A stretch of DNA of 42,033 bases from Roseivivax marinus (GCF_900109705.1 NZ_FOAI01000021.1:1-42033), one strand, 5' to 3'; shown: positions 8,646 to 16,825, numbered from the stretch's first letter. The notes: generated by a model not told the origin, from the sequence alone. Numbers and translations are program-made.

Positions 8646-9344
8646 ATGGCCCCCACCCCCGATGACAGACTGATCGTCGCCCTCGACGTGGCCGACGGGC
8701 TCACCGGCCTGACCCTGACGCAGCGGATCGGGCCGCGGGTCTCGTTCTACAAGATCGGGCTGGGAATGCTGACCGGAGGCGGCCTCGCCCTAGCGCACGA
8801 GCTGAAGCAAGAACACGGCAAGCGCGTCTTCCTCGACATGAAGCTTTTCGACATCGGCGCGACGGTCGAGGCGGCGGTGCGTGGCCTTTGCCAGTTCGAC
8901 CTCGACTTCCTGACGGTGCACGGTGACCCGCACGTGGTGCGCGCCGCGAAAGAGGGGGCGTCCGGGCGCGACACGAAGATCCTCGCGGTGACGGTGCTGA
9001 CGTCGCTCGATCGCGAGGATCTCGACGCCGCGCTGATCCGCGACGGTGCGGTGAGCGATCTCGTGGTCGATCGTGCGGCGCGCGCCTTCGAGGCCGGGGC
9101 GGACGGCGTGATCGCCTCGCCGCACGAGGCCGCGGCGATCCGCGCCCTGCCCGAGGCCGAGGGCCGCCTGATCGTCACACCCGGCGTGCGCCCGACCGAC
9201 TCGGCCCGCAACGACCAGAAGCGCGTGGCAACGCCGGTCGAGGCGATCTCTGCCGGCGCGGACCACATCGTTGTCGGCCGCCCGATCTGGGCCGCCGCCA
9301 ACCCGGCCGTAGCCGCAGGCGACATCCTCGACACCCTGCGCTGA
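8646..9344 (+). CDS. pyrF: Orotidine 5'-phosphate decarboxylase
   Basis: 232 residues, normal length. It decarboxylates OMP to UMP, the last step of de novo pyrimidine synthesis. The active-site signature D-x-K-x-x-D is visible in FLDMKLFDIGATV. The N-terminal strand (LIVALDV) and the C-terminal phosphate-binding loop (VTPGVRP...VVGRPIW) are also present. ATG 8646 is chosen because AGGAGA lies six bases upstream and the family starts here; the frame is open further up but runs over the promoter region of the divergent gene. It is transcribed alone, divergent from the acidic membrane protein gene. Confidence 0.97.
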   Translation: MAPTPDDRLIVALDVADGLTGLTLTQRIGPRVSFYKIGLGMLTGGGLALAHELKQEHGKRVFLDMKLFDIGATVEAAVRGLCQFDLDFLTVHGDPHVVRAAKEGASGRDTKILAVTVLTSLDREDLDAALIRDGAVSDLVVDRAARAFEAGADGVIASPHEAAAIRALPEAEGRLIVTPGVRPTDSARNDQKRVATPVEAISAGADHIVVGRPIWAAANPAVAAGDILDTLR

Positions 9345-9894
9345 ACCGTCTCCGGCCCGTCCGGAAACGACCGGCGGAGCGCACAATTTGACGCCGTCGA
9401 ACTTGGCGGACCATCGGGCGTGATGGCCCGCGGACAGAGCGTATAGCGCCGTGCCAGTCGAAGCCCGGCGGCTCGATGGCGCCAGTGGACAGAGCATTGC
9501 CGGCCGGGGACGAGCAGTTCTCTGTGTAATCGCTTTCCGGTTCAGCCAACGCTGCCGGCTCGGCCTTGCGGGATGCCGGGACCGACGCTTTCGTCTGGCG
9601 AAACCGCCGCCGCGCCCCTCAACGGCACCGACCGAAACCCTTGCATCCTGACCGTTCCGGCACACGACCCGCGCACCGAACGTCGCCCTGCACCGGACGA
9701 AACCTCTGTGCAAAGCGCGAAGGCCCGTGCCGGCCTGTCCATTAACCCCGGCACCCGGCGCCTGGATCGCGGGGTCGAAACGGGCCTCGCTTCAGAAGAT
9801 CGAACCGGGCGCAAGCAGGATTGTGTCGTTTTCGGGAACGAGATGCGTGTCGTGGCGTTATCCACACAAGCAACGATATCGATCGAGGCATAGC
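9345..9894. other. Gene-free stretch downstream of pyrF
   Basis: About 550 bases with only short, overlapping, arginine-rich frames on both strands and no plausible ribosome sites or domains. It holds a consensus DnaA box near its right end. I see no tRNA, repeat array or clear terminator for pyrF. It could contain a small RNA or a decayed gene, but nothing in the sequence supports either. Confidence 0.4.
9858..9866 (+). promoter_or_regulatory. Consensus DnaA box
   Basis: TTATCCACA matches the DnaA box consensus TTATnCACA exactly, 29 bases before the ATG of the small gene at 9895. Only one perfect copy was seen, so this is not an origin. It may be chance or a DnaA-responsive promoter element. 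Confidence 0.35.
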
Positions 9895-10206
9895 ATGTAC
9901 CAGTCCCGTCCCAGCGTCAGCGACCTTCGCTACAACGCCGCGAGCAGCGCGTTCGAAGGCATCGTCACGTTCCATTCCGAGTCCGGCCGCATCCGCATGG
10001 CATCCTCATTCGAGGCGCCGCTCGACACCAGCTACGATGCCGCTGTGGCCGGCTTGCGTGAGGATGCGATCCGCTCGCTGGACCGCCCCGACGCCCTGCG
10101 TTCGCGCCGCGCCGCGCGCCGCACGCAGGCTCGCTCGGGTAGCCGCGCGCCGGCATTTCCATTTGGCCGTCTCCTCGGCCAATTTTTCGGGAACCGCGCC
10201 GCCTGA
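9895..10206 (+). CDS. Small conserved-looking protein, unknown function
   Basis: 103 residues: MYQSRPSVSDLRYNAASSAF at the start, a mixed alpha/beta first half (YNAASSAFEGIVTFH...IRMASSFEAPLDTSY), an alpha segment, and a basic Arg-rich tail ending PFGRLLGQFFGNRAA. The site GAGG (9885-9888) is well placed before ATG 9895; the frame is open upstream but without a site. The layout resembles short orphan proteins that I recall from Rhodobacterales genomes, but I cannot assign a named family. The basic C-terminus could bind nucleic acid or the membrane surface; that is inference only. Confidence 0.7.
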   Translation: MYQSRPSVSDLRYNAASSAFEGIVTFHSESGRIRMASSFEAPLDTSYDAAVAGLREDAIRSLDRPDALRSRRAARRTQARSGSRAPAFPFGRLLGQFFGNRAA

Positions 10207-10264
10207 CGCGCAGTTACGTCCCTGTTCCCCCTGAGGTCTTTTCCTGTCCCGAGGACCTCTTGAC

Positions 10265-10298
10265 GGCCGGGACCGGTCCATTCCCGCCGGTCCCGGCC
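10265..10298. terminator. Perfect 12-bp inverted repeat, likely bidirectional terminator
   Basis: GGCCGGGACCGG (10265-10276) and CCGGTCCCGGCC (10287-10298) are exact complements with a ten-base loop. It lies between the convergent small gene (ends 10206) and Nudix gene (ends 10325). A weaker hairpin, GAGGTC/GACCTC, precedes it at 10233-10259. The T tract is poor, but stem stability and position favour termination. Confidence 0.6.
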
Positions 10299-10324
10299 AA
10301 TTCGTTTCCGGCCTCCGTGTCGTG

Positions 10325-10747
10325 CTAGTACCGGCCTTCGGCCAGATATGAACGAACGACGTCTCGGAATCGTGGCACGACGTCCCCGCGATGCGGCACC
10401 GCCTCGGGCCGGATCAACTGCCAGCCCGTTCCTTCCGATCCTAACCGAACCGCGCCGCGCATTTCCGATCCCAGGTGCGCCGCGAAGTAGCAGGTTGCGC
10501 CGTCCGGCCAGTCGTACCAAGCGCGCCAGGAGAGGTCCCCGGCGGTCAGCGCCAGTCCGACCTCCTCGCGTGTCTCGCGCACTACGCAGGCCTCGGCGCT
10601 CTCGTTGCCCTCCCGGCCACCGCCGGGCAGGTCGAGCGCCCCGGGGTGGATGAGACCCCCGATCACGTCCCGCCGGATCAGCAACAGACGCCCGCCGATG
10701 TGGAGAAGCAGTTTGGCGCCGAGGAAGGGTCTCTCGGTGTCGGGCAT
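10325..10747 (-). CDS. Nudix hydrolase
   Basis: 140 residues. The Nudix box Gx5Ex7REUxEExGU is complete (GGREGNESAEACVVRETREE then VGL, about residues 43-65), so the Mg-binding catalytic helix is intact. The family hydrolyses nucleoside diphosphate-linked compounds, and the substrate cannot be read from the sequence. It is divergent from dinB, with 63 bases between them, so a nucleotide-pool or mutagenesis link is possible but unproven. ATG at 10747 has GGAG nine bases upstream. The C-terminal half carries the usual aromatic strand region (WRAWYDWPDGATCYFAAHL). Confidence 0.93.
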   Translation of the reverse strand: MPDTERPFLGAKLLLHIGGRLLLIRRDVIGGLIHPGALDLPGGGREGNESAEACVVRETREEVGLALTAGDLSWRAWYDWPDGATCYFAAHLGSEMRGAVRLGSEGTGWQLIRPEAVPHRGDVVPRFRDVVRSYLAEGRY

Positions 10748-10810
10748 GGCGCAGGGCTCCGTTCGATCCTATGCTCGGGGCTACGCCAATCCACGCTTCC
10801 GTGACACCCC

Positions 10811-12064
10811 ATGCCCTCGCTCTGCCGCGCCTGCTTTACCCGGTTCGAGACCGGAGCCCGCTGCCCCGCCTGCCGCAGCCCGCGCGTTCTGGCGCACCCT
10901 GAGCTCTGGGACCTGCCGGTCGCTCACATGGACTGCGACGCGTTCTATGCATCGATCGAGAAGCGGGACGCGCCAGAGCTCGCCGACAAGCCGGTCATCA
11001 TTGGCGGTGGCCGGCGCGGCGTGGTCTCGACCGCGTGCTATGTCGCGCGCATTCGCGGCGTGCGCTCGGCCATGCCGATGTTCAAGGCGCTGGAGCTTTG
11101 TCCCGACGCGGTGATCGTGAAGCCCCGGATGGACGTCTACGCCGAGGTCAGCCGCGCGGTGCGGGCGATGATGCTCGACCTCACCCCGGCGGTGGAACCG
11201 CTGTCGCTCGACGAAGCGTTCCTCGACCTGACCGGAACCGCGCGGATGCACGGCGCGCCACCGGCGGTGATGCTTGCGAAGCTGGTCGCGCGGATGAAGG
11301 CCGAGCTGGGGATCACCGGCTCGATCGGGCTGTCGCACAACAAGTTCCTCGCCAAGATCGCCTCGGACCTCGACAAGCCGTCGGGCTTTGCGGTGATCGG
11401 CGCCGCCGAGACCGCCGACTTCCTTCGTGACAAACCAGTTCGGATGATCTGGGGCGTCGGAGAGGCCACGCAGGCCAGCCTCGACCGCGCCGGCATCCGC
11501 ACCTTCGACGACCTTCGCCGCTGGGACGAACGCGACCTGACCGCGCGGTTCGGCGCGATGGGCACACGGCTGTGGCACCTCGCCCGCGGCGAGGACCGGC
11601 GCCGGGTCAGCGCGAACGCGCCGGTGAAGTCGGTGTCGAACGAGACCACCTTCCACGAGGACACCAGCGATCCCGAGCTTCTCGACGGCCACCTCTGGCG
11701 CATGGCCGAAAAGGTATCGGACCGCGCCAAGGCGAAGGGGCTCGCGGGGCGGGTGGTGGTGCTGAAGCTCAAGCGGGCGGACTTCACGCTCATTAGTCGC
11801 CGCCAGTCGCTGCGCGAGCCGACCCAGATCGCCGACCGTCTCTACCGCACCGCGCGCGACCTGATGGACCAGGTGCCGGCGGGCCAGGCCTACCGGCTGC
11901 TCGGCGTGGGGCTGTCGGACCTGTGCGACGCCTCCGTTGCCGATCGCACGCCGGACCTTCTCGATCCGCAGGCCGCCCGTCGGAGTGCCGCCGAACGCGC
12001 GACGGACCGCATCCGCGCCCGCTTCGGCCCGGACGCGATCCTCAAGGGGCGTGCCCTGCGGTAA
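10811..12064 (+). CDS. dinB: DNA polymerase IV (DinB, Y-family) with N-terminal zinc ribbon
   Basis: 417 residues. Residues 1-22 contain CxxC-x9-CxxC (Cys5, Cys8, Cys18, Cys21), a zinc-ribbon-like knuckle absent from E. coli DinB. The Y-family polymerase follows: metal-binding motif AHMDCDAFYASIE (Asp41), palm motif PLSLDEAFLDLTG, thumb HhH (VRMIWGVGEATQASL), and little finger up to the C-terminus. It performs error-prone lesion bypass. I see no obvious beta-clamp binding peptide at the very end. No clear alphaproteobacterial LexA box (GTTCn7GTTC) lies in the 63-base gap shared with the divergent Nudix gene; a near match with eight-base spacing was seen and rejected. The ATG at 10811 has a weak site, but the cysteines argue that translation starts here. 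Confidence 0.95.
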   Translation: MPSLCRACFTRFETGARCPACRSPRVLAHPELWDLPVAHMDCDAFYASIEKRDAPELADKPVIIGGGRRGVVSTACYVARIRGVRSAMPMFKALELCPDAVIVKPRMDVYAEVSRAVRAMMLDLTPAVEPLSLDEAFLDLTGTARMHGAPPAVMLAKLVARMKAELGITGSIGLSHNKFLAKIASDLDKPSGFAVIGAAETADFLRDKPVRMIWGVGEATQASLDRAGIRTFDDLRRWDERDLTARFGAMGTRLWHLARGEDRRRVSANAPVKSVSNETTFHEDTSDPELLDGHLWRMAEKVSDRAKAKGLAGRVVVLKLKRADFTLISRRQSLREPTQIADRLYRTARDLMDQVPAGQAYRLLGVGLSDLCDASVADRTPDLLDPQAARRSAAERATDRIRARFGPDAILKGRALR

Positions 12065-12068
12065 GGCG

Positions 12069-12092
12069 GCACAATTTTAGATAAAATTGTGC
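12069..12092. terminator. A+T-rich palindromic terminator, first of a pair
   Basis: GCACAATTTT (12069-12078) and AAAATTGTGC (12083-12092) are exact complements around AGAT. It lies eight bases after the dinB stop codon (12062-12064). On either strand the hairpin carries a run of four U residues inside the stem. With the next element it sits between the convergent genes dinB and the SDR gene. Confidence 0.65.
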
Positions 12093-12108
12093 GCCGGGGC
12101 GCCCTCGG

Positions 12109-12134
12109 GCCAAAATCTCAGTTAAGATTTTGGC
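12109..12134. terminator. A+T-rich palindromic terminator, second of a pair
   Basis: GCCAAAATCT (12109-12118) and AGATTTTGGC (12125-12134) are exact complements with loop CAGTTA. It lies seven bases beyond the stop of the SDR gene on the minus strand, mirroring the first palindrome, which lies just beyond dinB. Each convergent gene thus seems to have its own terminator of the same style. Confidence 0.65.
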
Positions 12135-12140
12135 GCCTTC

Positions 12141-12881
12141 TCAGCCGACGATCCGGTAGTAGAGGCTCTGCGGAAGAAACTGCGTGCTGCGCAGCAGCCA
12201 CGAGAACGGACGCGGGAAGGCCCGGTGGAACCGGTCCGTCCCCATGTGCTTGAACACGATCTCGGCGGCCTTCTCGGGCTCCATCCGTTGCGGCATCTTG
12301 AAGTCGTTCTTCTCGGTCAGCTGCGTCCGGATGAAGCCGGGCGACGCAAGCTGCACCTTCACGCCGGTTCGGCGAAGGTCGCAATACATGCACTCGGCGA
12401 TGGACATCACGCCCGCCTTCGACGCGGTATACGCGACCGAGTTCGGCAGGCCCCGGAACCCGGTCAGCGACCCGGTCAAAAGAATGTGCCCCCGGTCACG
12501 CGCGACGAAGCGCGGCACCACCCGGCCCATCAGACGCATCGGGCCGGCGAAATTCACGTCGGCCATGAGCGTCGCCTTCTCGGCGTCCCACTCGTCGGCG
12601 CCGAAGGGCCAGTAGACCGCGGCGAGGTAGACCACGCCGTCCACGTCCCGCAGGTCGTCCAACGTCTCGACCGCGGCGTCGATCGCGCTCTCGTCGGTCA
12701 CGTCCATCGGCACCACCTGCGCCTCGCCCGGCAGCTTTCCGGCGAGGTCGTGCAGCTTGTCCTCGCTCCGCGCAGACAGCACGAGGCGGGCGCCGGCCGC
12801 GCTCATCTTGTGGGCCAGCGCGGCGCCGAGCCCGTCGCTCGCCCCCACCAGCCAGTAGCGTTTTCCGGTCCAGTCGGTCAT
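12141..12881 (-). CDS. Short-chain dehydrogenase/reductase
   Basis: 246 residues. The Rossmann nucleotide-binding motif is GASDGLGAAL (residues about 12-21). The catalytic Ser is in LLTGSLTG and the Tyr/Lys pair in YTASKAG. The C-terminal stretch (FSWLLRSTQFLPQSLYYRIV) resembles the membrane-associating tail of some SDRs. Its ATG overlaps the DUF3833 stop by four bases (ATGA), showing translational coupling. It is the last gene of the operon divergent from rpoE, so it is probably induced with RpoE. The substrate is unknown; a lipid or fatty acid derivative would fit the neighbours but is inference. Confidence 0.92.
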   Translation of the reverse strand: MTDWTGKRYWLVGASDGLGAALAHKMSAAGARLVLSARSEDKLHDLAGKLPGEAQVVPMDVTDESAIDAAVETLDDLRDVDGVVYLAAVYWPFGADEWDAEKATLMADVNFAGPMRLMGRVVPRFVARDRGHILLTGSLTGFRGLPNSVAYTASKAGVMSIAECMYCDLRRTGVKVQLASPGFIRTQLTEKNDFKMPQRMEPEKAAEIVFKHMGTDRFHRAFPRPFSWLLRSTQFLPQSLYYRIVG

Positions 12882-13441
12882 GCGGTTTCCCTTCGGCGCA
12901 TGGTGGCCACGAGCTCGGCGACTTTCAGGCCGAACTTCCGGAACTGCGACCGGTTCACGATCGTCCCGTTCGGCGCGAGGTACATCCAGTCGATCGCGTC
13001 GAGGACATGGCCGCCCGCATCCTCCTCGAGACGGATACGGTAGCGCAGCATCACCGAGGGGCCGGACTGCCAGCCGTGACCGGTGCCGATCACGTCCTTC
13101 GCATGGGCCTCGATCTCGCCGCTGTCCTTGAGCTTGAGGTGCCACGCGCGCCGCTGCACCTCGCCGCTGTCGTAGGTGAACGTTTCTTCCATCACCCCGC
13201 GATCGCCGTCCCACGTCACGTTGAAATCGCCAACGAAACGCGACGAGACGCGACCGAGCGGGCCGTAGACCACCCCCTCGCACAGGATCGGCCCGGACAG
13301 ATGCGTGCGCAGGTCGAACTCGGGCTCCATGTCCGCGTAGTCCTTCGGACGTTGCGCGGCGAAGGAGGCCATCCGGTCGCGCAGGAGCACGAAGCCCAGG
13401 ATGACCGCGAGTGCGACGGCCAGGCCGGTCATTATCGCCAT
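12878..13441 (-). CDS. DUF3833 family protein
   Basis: 187 residues. One N-terminal hydrophobic segment (about residues 4-20, MAIMTGLAVALAVILGFVLL) could be an anchor or signal. The rest is a compact, beta-rich domain (GPILCEGVVYGPLGRVSSRF, VTWDGDRGVMEETFTYDSGE) typical of DUF3833, a family of unknown function common in proteobacterial lipid and stress clusters. It overlaps the SDR start by four bases and starts one base after the transporter stop. It is likely periplasmic and part of the RpoE-linked membrane operon. Confidence 0.88.
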   Translation of the reverse strand: MAIMTGLAVALAVILGFVLLRDRMASFAAQRPKDYADMEPEFDLRTHLSGPILCEGVVYGPLGRVSSRFVGDFNVTWDGDRGVMEETFTYDSGEVQRRAWHLKLKDSGEIEAHAKDVIGTGHGWQSGPSVMLRYRIRLEEDAGGHVLDAIDWMYLAPNGTIVNRSQFRKFGLKVAELVATMRRRETA

Positions 13442-13442
13442 G

Positions 13443-14708
13443 TCAGTCCTCCTCGAGGGGGGTTGCGGCCAGGACCGCGAGGGCCGCGAGCTTCAGAAGG
13501 CAGGGCAGTCCCGCATACATCAGGGACAGGACCCGGAGCGCCTCCGGCGCGTTCTCCGCGCCCGGCTCGAACCCGGCCCGACTGAGGCTCGGAAGTAGGG
13601 CGATCGCGGCGAAGGCCAGTGTCGATTTCTGCACGAACGACCATAACGCGAAGCCGGACGTCGCCGACGGCGCGACCCGCGCCATGCGCGCGGCGAAAAT
13701 CGCGGGCAGCAGCGTCAGGTCCGCGCCGGTCGCCACCCCGGTCAGAACGCAGATTACCGCGAAGGCCGCGACGTCGCCCGCGCCCAGCGCCAGAACCGCG
13801 GCGAAGGACGCCAGCGACAGAACCATCGCCGCCATCAGGGTGCGCTTGGACCCCGTCCGCTCGGCCACGCGGCCCCAAACGGGCGCGGCGGCGGCAGCGG
13901 ACAGGAAGAACAGCAGAAGGAGCGGCCCCTCCCAGCCCGGCGCGGCCAGTCGGCTCTCCACGAAGAACAGGAACAGCGTCGAGGTCACCGCCACGGGGGC
14001 CGCGTTGGCGAAGGCCGCGACCAGCAGGCGCCGCGCCACCCTGTCGCGCAGGATCGGGCGCAGCCCCGCGTCGGGAAGGTTTGCGCCCCCCGGCCAGTCG
14101 TGCCGCATGAGCCATAGCGCGCCGAGCGTTGCCATCACGAAGAGCACGGCGAAGAGCGGAAAGGCCGGGAGTCCCGCCCCGGCCAGCACGGTCGGCAACG
14201 CCGCGCCCGTCGCCACACCCAGAAGCGACCCGGTTTCGCGCCAGCGGGCAAGGCGCACGTGTCCCGCTGCCCCGAGTTGACCGGCCGCGGTCACTCCGCG
14301 CGCGTAGAAGATGATGGTCAGGAAGCTGAAGCTCGTGAACACCAGCGTCATCGTCCCCGCGAACCACCACAGCGGCGCCACCGGCGGCGTCACGGCGAAG
14401 AGACCCACCATCCCTGCAGCCAGTCCCGCACCGCCCACCGTCACCGCGAGTCCGCGCTGCGCGCTCACGGCGCCTGCAAGGCGCCCGAGCAGCGGGTCCT
14501 GCACCACGTCCAGAAGTCGCAGCACGAACAGGACCGTGCCCAGCGCCCCGAGGCTCACCCCGTAGGCATCCGCGTAGACCTTGGGCGCGTGGACATAGAG
14601 AGGCAGCCCCGCCATCGCGAGCACCGCGGCGAAGGCCGCGTGACCCACAAGCCGGGGGCTTCGGGATGCGGGCTCCGGTGCGGTCGGCGAGTTGGTTGCG
14701 GCGCTCAC
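13443..14708 (-). CDS. MFS transporter of the GPH (glycoside-pentoside-hexuronide) type
   Basis: 421 residues with about twelve hydrophobic segments. The motif RLLDVVQDPLLGRLAG after the second segment is the family signature (D-x-x-x-DP-x-x-G). The family moves sugars with cations, but members in RpoE-linked operons have no known substrate and may handle lipids or something else. The start appears to be GTG at 14708, overlapping the DUF1365 stop (GTGA). A preceding Ala/Pro-rich N-terminus of about 20 residues is polar. Confidence 0.88.
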   Translation of the reverse strand: MSAATNSPTAPEPASRSPRLVGHAAFAAVLAMAGLPLYVHAPKVYADAYGVSLGALGTVLFVLRLLDVVQDPLLGRLAGAVSAQRGLAVTVGGAGLAAGMVGLFAVTPPVAPLWWFAGTMTLVFTSFSFLTIIFYARGVTAAGQLGAAGHVRLARWRETGSLLGVATGAALPTVLAGAGLPAFPLFAVLFVMATLGALWLMRHDWPGGANLPDAGLRPILRDRVARRLLVAAFANAAPVAVTSTLFLFFVESRLAAPGWEGPLLLLFFLSAAAAAPVWGRVAERTGSKRTLMAAMVLSLASFAAVLALGAGDVAAFAVICVLTGVATGADLTLLPAIFAARMARVAPSATSGFALWSFVQKSTLAFAAIALLPSLSRAGFEPGAENAPEALRVLSLMYAGLPCLLKLAALAVLAATPLEED

Positions 14709-15469
14709 GACACATCATGGGCCGGCGGCACGGGCCGGGCGCGATAGACCGCACCCTTCCACCACAGCTTGATCGCCTGCCAGTGGATGAGCGCCAGCAC
14801 CCGGCGCGACCCGAACGGCCGGCGCAGCATCGCCCGCCAAAGGGCGCCCGAGCTCAGCGGGCGGCGCGGCCCGGCAAGGGTGGCGACCAGACCGCCATCC
14901 GCGCCATCGCCGTAATCGATGCGGATCGCCACCCGCTCGGCAGTGATCGAGAAGCGGAAGCGGTAGGTCCCTTCAACCGGCTGGAACGGCGAGACGTGGA
15001 AGATCTTCTGGGCCTGCAACACGTCCGAGGTCCGGATCGGGCGGCTTTCGGGATGAACGCAAAGGTAGGAATGGCGGTCGCCGAAGGTGTTGGAGACCTC
15101 GGCGATCACCGCCACCAGCCGGTCGATGTGATCGTGCGCCAGCCAGAGGCTCACCGGGTTGAAGACATGCCCCAGAAGGCGCGGCTGGGTCAGAAGCAGC
15201 AAAGGCCCCTCGGCCCGGACCTGATGCGCCCTCAGCACCTCGCGGGCCCAGGACGGGCCCCGCCCGGCGCCCGGCGGGCCGCCGTGGTCACGGTCCTGCA
15301 CGCTGGCGATGTTGCGGCGGTTGCGCGAGAAGTTGAGCGGCGCGGCCACCGGCGCCTCCGCGTCCAGCAGCACGTAGTCCACCGAGTAGGCGAAGGCATT
15401 GCGGATCGCCCCGCGCCGGCCGTGCCAGGTCCGGCCGGGGACGTGCTCGACATGGCCGCGGGGGCTCAT
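14705..15469 (-). CDS. DUF1365 family protein
   Basis: 254 residues. The family N-terminus GRTWHGRRGAIRNAFAYSVD and later FNPVSLWLAHD and IEVSNTFGDRHSY-like segments are present. DUF1365 proteins nearly always sit beside an FAD oxidoreductase and often a cyclopropane-fatty-acyl synthase, and a role in membrane lipid modification is suspected. The ATG at 15469 overlaps the upstream oxidoreductase stop by four bases. From memory, the matching Rhodobacter sphaeroides operon next to rpoE includes genes needed for normal ChrR turnover; I cannot verify the exact orthologue here. Confidence 0.9.
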   Translation of the reverse strand: MSPRGHVEHVPGRTWHGRRGAIRNAFAYSVDYVLLDAEAPVAAPLNFSRNRRNIASVQDRDHGGPPGAGRGPSWAREVLRAHQVRAEGPLLLLTQPRLLGHVFNPVSLWLAHDHIDRLVAVIAEVSNTFGDRHSYLCVHPESRPIRTSDVLQAQKIFHVSPFQPVEGTYRFRFSITAERVAIRIDYGDGADGGLVATLAGPRRPLSSGALWRAMLRRPFGSRRVLALIHWQAIKLWWKGAVYRARPVPPAHDVS

Positions 15470-16761
15470 TCGGCGGCCACCAGTCCGGCCCGCGCGCGGA
15501 TCGCCCCGGCGACGTCGAAGGCGCTCGACAGCCCGTCTTCGTGGAACCCGTTCTTCATCCAGGCGCCGCAATACCACGTGTTGCGCGTGCCGTTCCAGTC
15601 ACGCATCGCCGCCTGCGCTTCGAACGCCCCTAGGTCGTAGACCGGGTGGCGCAATTCGCACTCGTCGAAGATCGCCTCTTCGCGCACGGCGCGGCGGGGA
15701 TTCAGGGTGACGAACAGGGGATCATCCTCGGGGATCGGCTGAAGCGAATTCATCCAGTAGGTCAGATCGATCGGGCCGCCGAGTTCCGAGACATCCTCGG
15801 TGTAGTTCCACGACGACCAGCATGCGCGTCGCCTCGGCATGAGCGCGGTGTCGTTGTGCAGGACCATGCGGTTCGGCTGGTACGCGATGGCGCCGAGGAT
15901 GCGCCGCTCGGCCGCCGATGCATCGGACAGTAGCGACAGGCTTGTATCCGAATGGGTGGCGAGGATCACGTCGTCGAACCGCTCCCATTCCCCTCCGTGG
16001 GCGCGCACCTCGGCGCCGCGCACATCCCGGCGGATGCCCGCGACGGCGGCGCCGGTGCGCAGGTCGGCCCCCTGCTGGGTGAGGGACGCCGCGAGGCGGC
16101 GGACGTACTCCACCGACCCGCCGCGGACCGTGAACCACTGGTGCTGGCCGGTATGATGCAGAAGAGCGTGGTTCTCGAAGAACCGCACGAGCGCACGGGC
16201 CGGAAAGTCCAGCACCTGCTGCGACGGCGTCGACCAGATCGCACCCGAGAGCGGCAGAAGGTAGCGGTCGCGGAACCATGGGCCCGTGCCCATCTCGGCC
16301 AGGAAATCGCCCAGCGGCTGGGTATCGTCCCGTGCCGCATCAAGGGCGCGGGCGTTGAAGCGGACGATGTCGCGCAGCATCCGCAGGAACCGCGGATCCA
16401 CCGCGTTCTTCGGCTGTGCGAAGAGCGCTCGGACCGAGGCCAGCCCGTATTCGAACGCACCGCCCCCGAGGCTCGCGGCAAAGCTCATGTTCGACGGCGC
16501 GACGGGCACGTCGAGCCGCGCGAACAGATCGCAGAGCAGCGGGTAGTTGGCGCGGTTGAACACGATGAACCCCGTGTCCACAGGCTGATCGCCATTGCGG
16601 CCCGCCACACGGGTCCGGGCATGACCGCCCAGCCGCTGTTCGGTCTCGAAGAGGGTGACGTGATGATCGTCGGCAAGGTAGTGCGCCGCGCCGAGCCCCG
16701 AGATGCCACCGCCGATCACGGCGATGCGGCGGGGAGAGGCGGACAGGCGTTCGAATGGCAT
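15466..16761 (-). CDS. FAD-dependent oxidoreductase (amine-oxidase-like, COG2907 type)
   Basis: 431 residues. The dinucleotide-binding motif RIAVIGGGISGLGAAHYLA lies at about residues 12-30, followed by the FAD signature LFETEQRLGGHARTR. The C-terminal FAD-contact region reads NTWYCGAWMKNGFHEDGLSS. This type of protein is linked with unsaturated or cyclopropane lipid modification in many bacteria. It is the first gene of the operon, 35 bases after a likely ECF-sigma promoter. ATG 16761 is chosen because the Rossmann motif follows closely and because the promoter would lie inside the coding region if the start at 16836 were used. No cyclopropane synthase gene accompanies it here. Confidence 0.92.
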   Translation of the reverse strand: MPFERLSASPRRIAVIGGGISGLGAAHYLADDHHVTLFETEQRLGGHARTRVAGRNGDQPVDTGFIVFNRANYPLLCDLFARLDVPVAPSNMSFAASLGGGAFEYGLASVRALFAQPKNAVDPRFLRMLRDIVRFNARALDAARDDTQPLGDFLAEMGTGPWFRDRYLLPLSGAIWSTPSQQVLDFPARALVRFFENHALLHHTGQHQWFTVRGGSVEYVRRLAASLTQQGADLRTGAAVAGIRRDVRGAEVRAHGGEWERFDDVILATHSDTSLSLLSDASAAERRILGAIAYQPNRMVLHNDTALMPRRRACWSSWNYTEDVSELGGPIDLTYWMNSLQPIPEDDPLFVTLNPRRAVREEAIFDECELRHPVYDLGAFEAQAAMRDWNGTRNTWYCGAWMKNGFHEDGLSSAFDVAGAIRARAGLVAAE

Positions 16762-16795
16762 TCTGGTTCGGTCTCCGAGAGCGAAGTGGTCGCAG

Positions 16796-16825
16796 CTATT
16801 ACGGAACCCACGTGGCCCCGGATGA
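16796..16825 (-). promoter_or_regulatory. RpoE-type promoter of the FAD oxidoreductase operon
   Basis: On the minus strand TCATCC (16825-16820) is followed after 18 bases by TAATAG (16801-16796). The Rhodobacter RpoE promoter is known as TGATCC, about 18 bases, then TAnnnT-like; this fits five of six at -35. The distance to the ATG at 16761 is 34 bases. Confidence comes from spacing plus the divergent rpoE-chrR genes. Confidence 0.6.

Noticed and set aside
7793-8665. 290-residue plus-strand frame opposite the acidic protein
   Set aside because: Arg/Leu/Ala shadow; it lacks a site and runs into the pyrF start in another frame. The minus-strand frame has the start, membrane segment and terminator.
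9858-9866. Replication origin suggested by a DnaA box
   Set aside because: Only one perfect box, no A+T-rich unwinding region, and no dnaA, dnaN, parAB or hemE genes nearby.
10755-10775. Possible LexA box (GTTC...GCTC) upstream of dinB
   Set aside because: Spacing is eight instead of seven and the second half-site is wrong for the alphaproteobacterial motif.
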